A stretch of 64,000 bases of DNA from CAVUCH01 sp963763095 (GTDB lineage: Bacteria > Acidobacteriota > Vicinamibacteria > Vicinamibacterales > JAENWD01): assembly GCA_963763095.1 (NCBI GenBank), contig CAVXNR010000018.1, forward strand, positions 62,001 through 126,000. The letters are read 5' to 3'. Positions 1 through 10,030 of the stretch are shown piece after piece; positions within the stretch are counted from its first letter, which is position 1, and each line of letters starts with the position of its first letter. Below the pieces are notes generated by a model. That model was not told the origin of the DNA. It did not search any database and saw only the letters and a program-made list of their open reading frames with translations. The translations under genes were made by a program, and so were the position numbers.

Positions 1-1
1 C

Positions 2-412
2 GAGATGGTGGATGCCGTGGCGGTGAACAAGGCCGACGGCGACAACGTGGCGCGCGCGGAGCGTACGCGCGCCGAATACGCAGGCGCGCTCCACCTGTTC
101 CCCGCATCGACGGACGGCTGGACCCCCCGCGTGACGACCTGCTCGGCCCTGAGCGGCGCGAGCGTGCCCGCACTCTGGGAGCTGGTGCTCGAGCACCGGG
201 TCCTGCTCGGCGCCAGCGGAGCATTCCTCGAGCGTCGCCGCCGGCAGGCACTCGACTGGATGCGCGAGCTGGTGTCGCTCTCCCTTCAAGGGCGGTTCCG
301 GCAGCATCCGCTCGTCTCGAGCCGCCTGCCCGGCATCGAGCAAGCCGTGCTCGACGGACAGGTCACATCGTTCGCTGCCGCACGCGAGCTGGTCCAGCTG
401 TTCTTCACCTGA
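2..412 (+). CDS. meaB: MeaB/ArgK-type G3E GTPase, C-terminal part
   Basis: This is the 3' end of a methylmalonyl-CoA mutase-associated GTPase; the N-terminal half, with the P-loop, lies before the window. The family loads and protects the B12-dependent mutase. The visible part has the guanine-specificity motif NKADG close to its start, the conserved TCSALSG segment and the helical C-terminal dimerisation arm. The reading frame is open to the window edge, so the ATG at position 5 is internal and not a start. The family is normally about 310-340 aa; about 136 are seen here. The mutase genes would be expected just upstream. The next gene, a MATE exporter, starts about 100 bases downstream and is probably unrelated in function. 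Confidence 0.85.
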   Translation, partial: EMVDAVAVNKADGDNVARAERTRAEYAGALHLFPASTDGWTPRVTTCSALSGASVPALWELVLEHRVLLGASGAFLERRRRQALDWMRELVSLSLQGRFRQHPLVSSRLPGIEQAVLDGQVTSFAAARELVQLFFT

Positions 413-510
413 CATCTCCCTGCGGCCAGCGTAAAGACCACCCGTGACCGATCGAACCGAAAAACCTGCCGTTACGACCACAGCGCCCGGATCCGCCGAC
501 CGCACGCCCC

Positions 511-1926
511 ATGGCACCGGCTGCCCGGCCGCACGGCACGAAGTACGATCGGTCGATCGTCGAAGGCCCGCTTGTTGCTGCCGTCTGGCGCCTCGCGTGG
601 CCGACGATGCTGCAGAATGCGATTGGCGGCCTGCAGGGGATTGTCGACCAGGCGATGGTGGGTCATTACGTCGGCTTCGCGGCCAACGCCGCCATCGGCG
701 TGAGCTGGCAGATCTTCCTCGTGGTGATCGTGTTCATCTCCTCAGTCTTCACCGGCATGAGCGTGCTGATCGCGCGCTTTGCGGGGGCGGGAGACACCGA
801 GCGTGTGAACAGCACGGTGTACCAGGCGTTCCTGACGGCCGTCGCACTCTCGCTCGTCATGCTGGCGCCGCTCGGGTACCTGCTCGCGCCCCGGTTGCTC
901 GGCCTCGTCAACGCGGCGCCGGAGGTGCGCGCGCAGGCGCTGCCGTACCTGCGAATCCTGTTCGTCTACAGCAGCGGCATGATGATCTTCTTCATGCTGG
1001 GAGGCGCGCTCCGGTCGGCCGGCGATGCACGGACGCCGCTTCGCCTCGGCGCCGCGGTTACGGTGCTGAACATCGCGCTGAATGTCGTGTTGATCCGGGG
1101 ACTCGGGCCGATTCCGGCCTTCGGGACCGCTGGCGCTGCGATGGGGACCGTGATTGCGATGGGGGCCGTCGGGGTCTACGCGCTCGTGGCGCTCTCGCGC
1201 GGGATGTGGGTCGTGCGGTTCCCCGCGGGCGGCAGCCTGCGGCCGGACTGGGCGATCATTCGCGCGCTGTTTCGTTTCGGGCTGCCAGCCGGTGTGCAGG
1301 CCGTCGTGATGAACGTGGCCGGTGTCCTGCTGCTCGGCTTCATCGGCTCTCTCGCGCACAGCGCGGAGGCGCAGGCCGCGTATGCCGTGGCCTACTCCGA
1401 GCTCTTTTCATTCGTCACCTGGACGGCGGTTGGACTCATGGGCGCAGCCGCGACTGTCGCCGGCCAGAATCTCGGCGCCGACCACCCGGATCGCGCCGAT
1501 CGGGCCGTGCATATCGCGGCGCGCATCGCGCTTGCGGGCGCAGCGACGCTCGGTGTGCTGTTCCTCTCTGCTCCGCGCATGCTGCTGAGCGTGTTCGGGA
1601 TGACGGACCCGGTGGTCGTGACTCTCGGGGTGGAGCTGCTGCGGTATCTGAGCGTCTCGGGGTTGTTCGTCGCCGTCGCGCTCGCGTACACGGGCGGGCT
1701 TCAGGGCACAGGAGACACGCGCAGCCCGCTTTACATCTCCCTCGTCTCGCAGGTCGCATTGCCGCTGGGCTTTTGCTGGGTGATTCAGCACACGGGCACG
1801 CTCGAGTCAGGTGACATCTGGCGTGCCATCCTCCTCGGGCACATCACGCGCTGCGTGCTGAGCGTGGCGCGCTTCCGCCAGGGCCACTGGCGCCACATCG
1901 CCGTCGATATCGGGGGCAGGAGCTGA
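511..1926 (+). CDS. MATE family multidrug/cation efflux transporter
   Basis: A 471-residue polytopic inner-membrane protein of the length and pattern typical of MATE exporters. These use a Na+ or H+ gradient to expel drugs and metabolites. Two homologous halves of about six helices each are visible. The first half begins with WRLAWPTMLQNAIGGL and the second with FRFGLPAGVQAVVMNVAG. Both halves show the family pattern of a helix followed by a VDQAMVGHY-like segment. GTGDTRSPL near residue 400 is the usual second-half loop motif. The ATG at 511 is the first start in this frame; no good ribosome-binding site is visible. A longer overlapping open frame starting at 444 is arginine-rich and is a shadow. 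The substrate cannot be inferred. Confidence 0.9.
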   Translation: MAPAARPHGTKYDRSIVEGPLVAAVWRLAWPTMLQNAIGGLQGIVDQAMVGHYVGFAANAAIGVSWQIFLVVIVFISSVFTGMSVLIARFAGAGDTERVNSTVYQAFLTAVALSLVMLAPLGYLLAPRLLGLVNAAPEVRAQALPYLRILFVYSSGMMIFFMLGGALRSAGDARTPLRLGAAVTVLNIALNVVLIRGLGPIPAFGTAGAAMGTVIAMGAVGVYALVALSRGMWVVRFPAGGSLRPDWAIIRALFRFGLPAGVQAVVMNVAGVLLLGFIGSLAHSAEAQAAYAVAYSELFSFVTWTAVGLMGAAATVAGQNLGADHPDRADRAVHIAARIALAGAATLGVLFLSAPRMLLSVFGMTDPVVVTLGVELLRYLSVSGLFVAVALAYTGGLQGTGDTRSPLYISLVSQVALPLGFCWVIQHTGTLESGDIWRAILLGHITRCVLSVARFRQGHWRHIAVDIGGRS

Positions 1927-1927
1927 G

Positions 1928-1965
1928 CGTCAGTTCCCGGTCGTCAGTTCTCAGTCGTCAGTCCT
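1928..1965. repeat. Short direct repeats of a CGTCAGTYC unit
   Basis: Three near-identical copies of CGTCAGTTC/CGTCAGTCC are spaced by a few bases in the gap after the MATE gene. They resemble the larger CAGCGATCAG-type array at 63.4 kb in base composition and spacing. No coding potential is seen. Confidence 0.5.
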
Positions 1966-2007
1966 GAACGGGTGAACTCCAGGCGCGCCGCCGCCCCGCT
2001 CTCCGGG

Positions 2008-4423
2008 CTACTCGGCGCGCAGCGTCTCTGCGGGGTTCACCTGCAGCGCATGGCGCAGCGGCGCGAGGCTGGCCACCAGTGCAGTGGCCGCGACGATCGC
2101 AGTGGCGGCTGCCATCGTCGGCGCGTCCGACGGTTCGACGCCGAACAGCACGCCCGACATCAGCCGGCCGAGCGCGGTCGCCAATGCCACGCCCAGCGCG
2201 AGACCTAACGCGGTCAGCCGGCCCACGCGCCCGAGGACCAGCCCGCACACGTGCGAGTGACGCGCGCCGAGCGCTATGCGGATACCGAACTCCCGAGTCC
2301 GCTGGCCGACCGCATAAGCCGTCACGCCGAAGATGCCGACACCTGCCAGCACGAGCGCCAGCGTCGAAAAGGCGCTCACCAGGCCAGCCGTGAATCGGGG
2401 CAGCGCCAGGACATCCGCGTACCGTCCATCCACCGTTTCGGCGAAATACATGGGAACCGCCCGATCCGCCGACGCGACGGCTGCGCGCGCACCCTCCGCG
2501 ACGACCTGCGGCGATGCCTTCGTGCTGACCACCGTGTACATGCCGCGCTGGTAGACCTGCGACTGTGGCGCGTAGACCATGGGCAGCGACTCCTTGCCTG
2601 GACCAAGGTGAGTCACCCGCCGGACCACACCAATCACCGTCCGCAGTTGGGCATCGGACCCGGTGCCGAGCCGCATGCGCTGACCAACCGCGGCAGCTTC
2701 GCTGGACCACAGCCGTCTCGCCAGGGTCTCATCGACGATGGCGACCGGCAGGGAGCCTGCTCCGTCGCTCGATGAGAACAAGCGCCCCTGCAGCAGTGCG
2801 AGCCCCATGGTCTCGAAATACCGTCCTCGCACGATGCCCCAGCCCACCGTCAGACGATCCGCCATGCTTCCGGCGCGAGGTGCGTCAGGTGCCGCATCTG
2901 ATGGCAGAGCCTTCACCGCTCAGCGGCAGGTAGGAGATGGCTCCCGTGGAGATCGTTCCTGGCATCGTCTCGAGCTGCGCGGTCAACCGCTGGTAGAAGC
3001 GCTCGACGTGCTCCGAGTCCGGGTAGTCGCCCGCCGTGAGGTTCGTCTTGAAGCTGAAGCGGTGCTCAGTCGCAAACCCGATGTCGACGTGCAGCAGCTC
3101 CTGAAGGCTTCGCAGCGTCAGCCCGGCGCACACCAGGAGCGAAGCTGCGAGCGCGACTTCCATCACCATGAACGCCTCGCGTAGCCGGCTGGCCCCGCGG
3201 CCATCGGAGGCTCTCGCCGTGGGAATAGCCGCCGCCGCTCCTCGCAACTGCGTCGCTACCAGGGCTGGCGCGAGCCCGACCAGCAGCGTGGTCCCCACGA
3301 GCACCACACCCGTGAAGAGCGCCACAGGGAAGTTGATTGCCACTTCGTTCAGCCGCGGGATGTCTGCAGGGCCGAACGCGCGAAGCATGTCGAGCCCCCA
3401 CGCGGCGACGATGAGGCCACCGATCGCTCCGAGCGCGCACACGATTGCCGCCTCCGCGACGAGCTGCCGGATGATGTGCCCGCGGCTTGCGCCGAGCGAC
3501 AGCCTGATCGCCATCTCGCGCCGCCTGGCCAGCGCACGCAGCAGCGACATCGTTGCGACGTTGACGCAGGCGATGAGCAGCACGAAGGCGGCGGAGGCCG
3601 CCAGCACCCCGAGCGGCACGAGCATGTGACCGAACTGGCTGTGGCGGAGCGAATCGAAGCCGATCGTCCGGCGCGCATCGCGCGGGTACGCGCCGGGAGC
3701 GTCCTTCTGCAGCTCCCGCGCGACACGCTGGAGATCCAGCCTCGCCTGCGCGTGGCTCACCCCCGGGTTCAGGCGGCCGACTACGGTGAGGTAGTGGTCG
3801 CCGCGATCGGAGTCGCCCTGAGGCCTGAGGTCCAGCGGCAGCCAGACCGTCACGCCGGGTTCCGGGTAGAGAAAATTTGCCGGCAGGACCCCGACGATGG
3901 TCTGATCGACGCCGTTCAAGCGGACGGTCCGTCCGAGCACGTCATCGGCTCCGCCGAGTTGGACGCGCCAGAACTCGTCGCTGATGATCGCCTCGGCAGG
4001 CGCGGGCCCCTGTTCGGCGGTCTTGTCAAACACCCGTCCACGCGCCGGTGCCACGCCGAGCACGGTGAATAGGTTTGCGGTGACATTCGACACCTTCACG
4101 CGCTCGGCGCCGCCGTCCGAGTTCAGGGTGGCGCGACCCCACTTGGACGCGGCAAGGCCCTCGAATGCCCGCTGGCGGGCTCGATAGTCCAGGAACTCCG
4201 CGCGCGACAGCGTGCCCCCGTTGGCCGTCTGACCCTCCACGATGTTCTGCACGCGCACGAGCCTGTCGGCCTCGGGGTACGGCGGCTGCCTCAGGACCAC
4301 GCCGTAGAGCACGCTGAAGAACGCACTGTTCGCGCCCATCCCCAGCACCAGCGTCAGCACGGCCACCAGGGTGAACCCCGGTGAGAGGCGCAACTGTCGG
4401 GCGGCGTAGCGGAGCTGCTGCAT
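2008..4423 (-). CDS. ADOP-family ABC transporter permease (frameshifted)
   Basis: A duplicated orphan permease of the FtsX/MacB type: two copies of a periplasmic MacB core domain, each followed by membrane segments, about 800 aa in total. The N-terminal block has the family signature RLSPGFTLVAVLTLVLGMGAN. The first membrane unit contains the VLLIACVNVATMSLLRA-type helix. The C-terminal copy ends with the family hallmark LQVNPAETLRAE. The frame breaks near 2902: residues up to LPLSGEGSA are in one frame and SDAAPDAPRAG onward in another. Removing one base in GCC(A)TCAG restores a continuous protein. I start at the ATG at 4423 (MQQLRYAARQLRLSPGF); the frame runs further upstream without family similarity. 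No cognate ATPase or PadR gene is adjacent. Such permeases are presumed to act with a MacB-like ATPase encoded elsewhere; the substrate is unknown. Confidence 0.85.
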
Positions 4424-4670
4424 GGCTGCGATGGTGGCAACGGCTGTGCCAGCCCGAATGCCCTGGAAACCGCGTGTCCACTGGTACCCACGTGTGCCGG
4501 TGCCCATTCCCGTAACCCGGTCGTCCCAGATCCGGGCAGTTGATGGTACTCGGACGCAACGTCTTAGCGGTGTGTCGTTGATTCAGTAAAAAGCCCCTGC
4601 GGCGGATAATGCCTGTGTCACGTATCCGGGTGATTGCGCTCGAGAGCGGGCGGTTCGACGATCGGAGCCC

Positions 4671-5216
4671 ATGCCATCCTTCGACGACATCAGACTCGAG
4701 ACTGCACGCCTCCTCTTGAGGCCTCCACGGCTCGAAGACCTCGAGCCCTTGAGCGATATGATGCGCGACGAGCCGACGGCGCGGTTCATTGGCGGCACGG
4801 CTGAACGTCCCCTGTGCTGGCGCCAGCTGATGACGATGATTGGCGCGTGGCACGCACACGGGTTCGGCATGTTCTCGGCGATCGACAAGGCGAGCGGGCA
4901 GTGGGTGGGCCGGCTCGGTCCGTGGCAGCCGGACGGCTGGCCCGGCCCCGAAGTCGGGTGGGCCATCGTCCGCGAGAGCTGGGGCAAGGGCTACGCGGTG
5001 GAGGGCGCAATCGCCGCGACCGACTGGGCCTTCGAGAAGCTGGGCTGGACCGACGTGATCCACTCGATTGCCCCGGACAACCTCCAATCGCAACGCGTCG
5101 CGCAGAAGCTTGGCTCGCGCAACCGCGGTCCCGGCAGACTGCCGCCGCCGTTCGCCGACGCACGGGTGGATCTCTGGGGACAGACGCGCGAGGAGTGGCG
5201 AGCGCATCGACTCTGA
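4671..5216 (+). CDS. GNAT family N-acetyltransferase (RimJ/RimL-like)
   Basis: A 181-aa single-domain acetyltransferase. It has the RimJ/RimL-type N-terminus (LETARLLLRPPRLEDLEPL), a central strand pattern, the acetyl-CoA loop as ESWGKGYAVEGA near residue 105, and the DNLQSQRVAQKLG helix that marks this subfamily. It would transfer acetyl from acetyl-CoA to an amine such as a protein N-terminus, a ribosomal protein or a small molecule. The start at 4671 follows a GGAGC ribosome-binding site. The gene is intact and lies alone between two minus-strand permease genes. Confidence 0.88.
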   Translation: MPSFDDIRLETARLLLRPPRLEDLEPLSDMMRDEPTARFIGGTAERPLCWRQLMTMIGAWHAHGFGMFSAIDKASGQWVGRLGPWQPDGWPGPEVGWAIVRESWGKGYAVEGAIAATDWAFEKLGWTDVIHSIAPDNLQSQRVAQKLGSRNRGPGRLPPPFADARVDLWGQTREEWRAHRL

Positions 5217-5245
5217 GGCACCCACCAGGATCGCGTGTGCGGCCG

Positions 5246-7891
5246 TCACTGCTCCCGCAGGACAATCAGCGGATCGACGCCCATCGCCCGCCGCGTTGGG
5301 ACGTAACAGGCGACCAAGGTGACGAGGGAGACCACGACGGCCACCGAGCCGTAGGTGGCCGGGTCCGTCGGGCTCACGCCGTATAGCTCGCTCGCCAGCC
5401 ATCGGGCGAGGGCCATGGCCCCGAGTACGCCGAGCGCGACACCCGCGAGGCAGAGCGCCGCGCCTTCCTTGATCACCAGCCAGAAGACGTCGCGACGCTG
5501 CGCGCCGAGCGCGATGCGGATGCCGAGATCGCGTGTCTGCCGCGACACGAGGAACGAGAGCACTCCGTAGACTCCGACACAGCCGAGGACGAGCGCGAGG
5601 CTCGCCATCGTCACCAGCAGCGACGTCGTGGCGGCCGGCGCAGCGACGGCTTCCGCAACGATCGCGGTCATGGGCCTGACCTCGGAGAACGCGACCTGTC
5701 CACTCAGGCCCGTGGCGACCCGCCGCACCAGCTCCGCCACCTCCCCTTCGCCCATCACCGTGCGAACCGCCAGCGTCATGTCCATCGGAATGCGGCCGTC
5801 TTCCATCGTGGCGTCGAGACCGTACGGCACATACACGGCGCCGGCCATCCAGCTCGGCACGTTGCGCGTCAGGTCGAAGCCGCGCACGTCGGCCGTCACG
5901 CCCACGATGGAGCGCCAGCGCGACTCGCCGGCGAAGCGCACGTGCTTGCCGAGGGGACTCTCTCCGGGCCAGAACCTGCGTGCTGTAGCCGACGGAACGA
6001 TTGCAACGGCGGCGTTGCCCGAGAGATCGGCGCGGGTAAACGCCCGTCCCGACTCGAGGCGGATGTCCATCACCCGGAAGTAGTCGGGCGTGATCGTGTG
6101 CAGCCAGAAGAGCGGAGTCTCGGCCGCCAGGCCCTCGAGTTCGAGCGACCGCTTGGCAACCGCGCCGGTGAGCGGCAGTGTGTTCACCAGCGCCGCGTTC
6201 CGGATGCCCGGCGCGGCCTGCACCCGCTCCTCGAAGGCACGATAGAAGGCGAGACAGCCGTCCGGCGTCCGGCAGACTGGCCCGGTTGGCGAGACGACGG
6301 CGGTGCTGACCCCCTGCGCCCTGAAGCCCGGATCGATGCGGGTCAGCATCCACAGGCTGCGCACGAGGAGGCCGGCCGCGATCACGAGCAGGACGGCGCA
6401 CGCGACCTGCGCAACCGTCAGGCCGATCCGAATCGGCCAGGCGATGGCCTGCCGGCCTTCACGTCCTCCGCCGTCCATCGCGACCCGAAGCCGAATCCGC
6501 AGGGCCTGAACCACGGGCGCGAGCCCGAAAGCGCATCCCGCGCAGACGGCGAGCGCCCCGGTGAAGCCGAGCACCCGCCAGTTCAGGTGCGCGTCGCCGA
6601 GGCGCGCCGTGTCGGGGGGCAGCACGAGCTTCAGCACCGCCAGTGCCTGCATGGCCACGAACAGGCCGGCGACGGCGCCGATGGCCGAAAGCAGGACGCT
6701 CTCGGTGAGCAGTTGCCGCGCAATGCGTCTTGGCCCGGCCCCGATCGCGGCGCGGATGCCGAGCTCGCGCTCGCGCGCCACCGCGCGCGACAGGCTCAGG
6801 TTCGCGATGTTTGCGCACACAATCACGAGCACCAGCGCGACGGAGGCCATCAGGATGAGTAGGCGCGAGCGGACGCTGCCTACGAGCCACTCCGCCAGCG
6901 GAACGACCGCGACATCGCGGTTCCACGACGCCGGCATCGGCCACGGGAAGTGCGCGCCGATGCGCGACTGGAACAGGCGGATCTCCCCGTGTGCCTGCGC
7001 CACCGTCGCGCCCGGACGCAGGCGGCCGACGATCGGCATGTAGTCGCCCGCCCAGTAACGCGAGGGATCACGCGGATCGAGGCCGAGCGGGACCCACAGC
7101 TGGGTGCGGGCGGAGGGGAAGCGGAAGGAGGGCGGCATGACCGCGACGACCTCGCGCGGGACTCCGTCGAGCTCGATGAACCGCCCGACGATGCGTGGGT
7201 CGCGCGCGAAACGGGCCTGCCAGATCGCGTCGCTCAGGATCACTGAGCGGTCCCGCCCGGCGGCATCCTCTCCCGGCCGCAGCCAGCGGCCGAGCGCCGG
7301 CTTTGCGCCCAGCACCGACATGAGCTCGGCCGAGACGCGCGTGGTGGCGAGGCGCATAGGCTCGCCGTCGCCGGTCAGCGTCAGCCAGTGGCCCTCGGCG
7401 TACGCGGCGACGTCGAGGGCGCGCACCGTGCCGCGCATCTCGGCGAGCCCGCCGTTCGGGTACGTGCCGGTGACGCTGACGAGGCGTGACGGATCCGGAT
7501 ACGGGAGCGGGGAGAGGAGGATGCCGTCCACGAGACTGTAGACGGCGGTGTTGGCGCCGATCCCGAGCGCCAGCGTGAGCACGGCGACGACGGTGAAGGT
7601 CGGGCTGCGCCGAAGCATGCGCGCGCCGAAGCGCAGGTCCTGCGCCAGCGCATCGAGGAACGCCGTGCCCCGGGCGTCGCGGCACCGCTCCTTGGCCAGG
7701 TCGACGCCTCCGAGGCGGCGCTCGACGAGGCGTCGCGCCTCGCCGCGGTCTACACCGCGGGCGGCGAGCGCATCGATCTCCTGCTGCAGGTGATACTCGA
7801 TCTCGTCGTCCAGCTCACGATCCACAGCGTGCCGCCGCACGATCGATCGCCATCGCAACGGCACCACGTAGAACCAGTGTTCGAAGCGCAT
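5246..7891 (-). CDS. ADOP-family ABC transporter permease with N-terminal prefix domain
   Basis: An intact 881-aa member of the duplicated orphan permease family. Residues 1-75 form the soluble prefix seen in PadR-associated members (helical, with ELDDEIEYHLQQEID and a RRLVERRLGG segment). The first permease unit begins with MLRRSPTFTVVAVLTLALGIGAN. The two MacB-like periplasmic domains alternate with four predicted membrane bundles. The protein ends with MGVDPLIVLREQ, close to the usual VDPMVALR ending. Its start lies 20 bases after the stop of the PadR gene on the same strand, so the two form an operon. PadR-family proteins usually repress such operons and are released by a ligand; which ligand is unknown here. 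Confidence 0.92.
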   Translation of the reverse strand: MRFEHWFYVVPLRWRSIVRRHAVDRELDDEIEYHLQQEIDALAARGVDRGEARRLVERRLGGVDLAKERCRDARGTAFLDALAQDLRFGARMLRRSPTFTVVAVLTLALGIGANTAVYSLVDGILLSPLPYPDPSRLVSVTGTYPNGGLAEMRGTVRALDVAAYAEGHWLTLTGDGEPMRLATTRVSAELMSVLGAKPALGRWLRPGEDAAGRDRSVILSDAIWQARFARDPRIVGRFIELDGVPREVVAVMPPSFRFPSARTQLWVPLGLDPRDPSRYWAGDYMPIVGRLRPGATVAQAHGEIRLFQSRIGAHFPWPMPASWNRDVAVVPLAEWLVGSVRSRLLILMASVALVLVIVCANIANLSLSRAVARERELGIRAAIGAGPRRIARQLLTESVLLSAIGAVAGLFVAMQALAVLKLVLPPDTARLGDAHLNWRVLGFTGALAVCAGCAFGLAPVVQALRIRLRVAMDGGGREGRQAIAWPIRIGLTVAQVACAVLLVIAAGLLVRSLWMLTRIDPGFRAQGVSTAVVSPTGPVCRTPDGCLAFYRAFEERVQAAPGIRNAALVNTLPLTGAVAKRSLELEGLAAETPLFWLHTITPDYFRVMDIRLESGRAFTRADLSGNAAVAIVPSATARRFWPGESPLGKHVRFAGESRWRSIVGVTADVRGFDLTRNVPSWMAGAVYVPYGLDATMEDGRIPMDMTLAVRTVMGEGEVAELVRRVATGLSGQVAFSEVRPMTAIVAEAVAAPAATTSLLVTMASLALVLGCVGVYGVLSFLVSRQTRDLGIRIALGAQRRDVFWLVIKEGAALCLAGVALGVLGAMALARWLASELYGVSPTDPATYGSVAVVVSLVTLVACYVPTRRAMGVDPLIVLREQ

Positions 7892-7911
7892 CGCGGTCTC
7901 CGTCTCCGCGC

Positions 7912-8247
7912 TCAGGCGCGGGTCAGGCTGACGACGTGGGTGATGGCGGCCGACACGCGGCTCCAGTTGGCGGCTTCGCGCTCGAGATGGCGGCGGCCCG
8001 GGCGGCTCAGGGCGTAGAACTTCGCACGGCGGTTGTTCTCGGTGGTCCGCCAGGTCGCGGTAATCCAGCCCTGCTGCTCCAGTTTGTGGAGCGCCGGATA
8101 GAGCGACCCGTCGCTCACCTGCAGCACGTCCCCGGACACCTGGGTCAGGCGCCGGCTGATCGCGTGCCCGTTCATCGGCTCGAGCGCCAGGATTTTCAGC
8201 AGCAGCAGGTCGAGCGTGCCCTGCACGAGGTCGGTCGGCTTGCTCAT
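7912..8247 (-). CDS. PadR family transcriptional regulator
   Basis: A 111-aa winged-helix regulator. The sequence runs from LVQGTLDLLLLKILAL through MNGHAISRRL to VSDGSLYPALHKLEQQGWI, which is the diagnostic PadR recognition-helix and wing region, and ends in a short C-terminal dimerisation helix. I chose the ATG at 8247 over an open frame running to 8592 because a clear AGGAGA ribosome-binding site precedes it and similarity starts there. It is immediately upstream of the ADOP permease at 5246-7891 and is its likely regulator. Both genes are probably transcribed from a promoter in 8248-8359. Confidence 0.92.
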   Translation of the reverse strand: MSKPTDLVQGTLDLLLLKILALEPMNGHAISRRLTQVSGDVLQVSDGSLYPALHKLEQQGWITATWRTTENNRRAKFYALSRPGRRHLEREAANWSRVSAAITHVVSLTRA

Positions 8248-8359
8248 CGGCTCTCCTCGGTAACCGAGCCGAGTATAGCGCCGCTCCGCTCGGTAAGCGA
8301 AGGACCGGTTCGAGGAAATCATCAGCCGGGAGCGATCGCGCTGGATCGGCTCGTGAGCC

Positions 8360-9229
8360 TCAGGCCTGGCGGGCGGTTGGCGTGAGACGGACGACGGCGA
8401 GTGACGTGTCGTCGGCCAGAGGACGGGGTGCCGCGAAATCCTGGACTGCGGCCAGGACTGAAAACAGCACCGCGTCGGCAGAACCGTCTCGTGCCAGGCG
8501 CAGTTGCGCCTCGAGGCGTTCGGACCCGAACTCCTCGTCTGCCTCGTTGCGCGATTCGACGACGCCGTCGGAGTAAGCCACCAGGACGTCACCGGCCGCG
8601 AGCTCTACACGCCCGCAGCTGAAGGCGGCGTCGGCAGTCATGCCGAGCAACATGCCTCCGTCCGAGAGCAGTTCCAGCCGACCGCCCGCGCGCAGGAGCA
8701 GTGCGGGAGGATGTCCGGCGCTGCAATAGTCCAGCGTGCCTCCGGCCGGATTGACGCGCGCCATGAACAGGCTGCTCAGCGGTGCGTGCATGCGGCAGAA
8801 CTCACGATTCACGCCACTCACGATCGCGTGCGGCTCGGATGCGGCAGCGGCGTGCGCGCGCACCAGCCCCACCAGGCACGGGGTCCACATCCCGGCGGCG
8901 AGGCCCTTGCCGCAGACATCGCCCAGGGCGAGGATCAATCCGCCGCCTGCCTCCTCCACGGCGAAGAAGTCACCGGGCATATAGCGGACCGCGAACACCT
9001 CACTCGCGATCTCGAAGTCGCCGTACTCCACACGCCGCGGGGCGCACAGATGCCGATGCACCTGCGCTGCCTCGAAAAGGGCCGTGTGGAGATCGGCGTA
9101 GTCCTTCTGCAGTGTCGCGAGCTTCTGCTTCAGCTCCCGGTGGTGCGCCCGGCGCGGCGGGCTTCCGGCCGCCGCCGGAAAGGTCCGGACGCCGCGCTCA
9201 CTCCACACGAAAGGCCCAGATATACCCAT
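8360..9229 (-). CDS. SpoIIE/RsbU-type PP2C serine phosphatase
   Basis: A 289-aa protein with an N-terminal coiled coil (residues about 25-55, HRELKQKLATLQKDYADLH) and a PP2C-like SpoIIE domain to the C-terminus. The metal-binding motifs are visible: VRYMPGDFFAVEE, ILALGDVCGKGLAAG, YCSAGHPPALLL, GDVLVAYSDGVVE and DDTSLAVVR. Such phosphatases dephosphorylate anti-sigma-factor antagonists in partner-switching systems. I start at the ATG at 9229; the open frame continues upstream into the regulator gene but has no family similarity there. It follows the response regulator stop by 11 bases, so it appears to be the third gene of a kinase-regulator-phosphatase operon. No receiver domain is fused to it. 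Confidence 0.88.
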   Translation of the reverse strand: MGISGPFVWSERGVRTFPAAAGSPPRRAHHRELKQKLATLQKDYADLHTALFEAAQVHRHLCAPRRVEYGDFEIASEVFAVRYMPGDFFAVEEAGGGLILALGDVCGKGLAAGMWTPCLVGLVRAHAAAASEPHAIVSGVNREFCRMHAPLSSLFMARVNPAGGTLDYCSAGHPPALLLRAGGRLELLSDGGMLLGMTADAAFSCGRVELAAGDVLVAYSDGVVESRNEADEEFGSERLEAQLRLARDGSADAVLFSVLAAVQDFAAPRPLADDTSLAVVRLTPTARQA

Positions 9230-9240
9230 GGGACGTGACC

Positions 9241-10030
9241 TCACTCGACGAACTTGTAGCCGGTGCCGTGCACCGTCACGATGAAGCGCGGCTGCTCGGG
9301 ATCCGGTTCCACTTTGTGTCTCAAGTGAACGATGTGCGTGTCCACGGTGCGGGTGTTCGGGTAATTCTGATAGCCCCACACCGCGTCGAGGAGCCGGTCG
9401 CGGCTGAGCGTCTCCCCGGGATGCGAAATGAAGTACGCGAGCAAGGCGAACTCCTTCGCCGACAGCTCGACGGCGCTGCCGGCGCGCCGTACCTGGTTGC
9501 CCCGGACATTGACCTCGACGTCACCGAACTGGTAGACGTCGGGTAGGGGGCCCTGCCGCGGGACACGCCGCAGCACGGCCTTGATTCGCGCCATCAGCTC
9601 GCGGATGGAGAACGGTTTGGTCACGTAGTCGTCGGCGCCCAGCTCCAGCCCCAGGACCTTGTCGATCTCCTGGCCGCGGGCGGTCAGCATGATGATCGGA
9701 ATCGAGGGCCGCCTGACCTTCACCTGCTTGCAGACTTCGAGGCCGCTCATGCGCGGCATCATGACGTCCAGCACGATGAGATCGGGATCTTCCGCGACGA
9801 CCCGCTCGAGCCCCGATACGCCATCATCGGCGCTGATGACGTCGTAGCCCTCGGTACTCGAAATTGTCGCGCAGGCCGGCCACCATCGCCGGTTCGTCCT
9901 CGATGATCAGAATGCGCGTCTTTCTGTCCTCTCTCCCGCGCTGATCGCCGCGCTCAGCCCGCACGGTCGCGTTCGCCCGATTGGCGTGGGCGCGGCCGTC
10001 CTGCGTCCCCTCAGAGTTCGTCTTCTTCAT
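9241..10030 (-). CDS. OmpR/PhoB-type response regulator (frameshifted)
   Basis: A receiver plus winged-helix regulator of about 260 aa. The receiver begins RILIIEDEPAM, has the phospho-acceptor in VLDVMMPRMSG and the conserved lysine in VTKPFSIREL. The DNA-binding domain has LSAKEFALLAYF, the RTVDTHIVHLRHK recognition helix and the terminal GTGYKFVE. The receiver is interrupted at 9854-9855: FEYR runs out of frame, whereas removing one C from TACCGAG restores FEYEGYDVISADDG. The start codon overlaps the kinase stop as ATGA (10027-10030), a classic translational-coupling arrangement. About 40 residues precede the receiver with no recognised motif, so a later start is possible. Confidence 0.88.

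Noticed and set aside
4026..6401. 791-codon open frame on the minus strand through the GNAT gene and parts of two permeases
   Set aside because: Arg/Ala/Gly-rich composition of a GC-rich shadow frame; it crosses several better-supported genes and has no domain.
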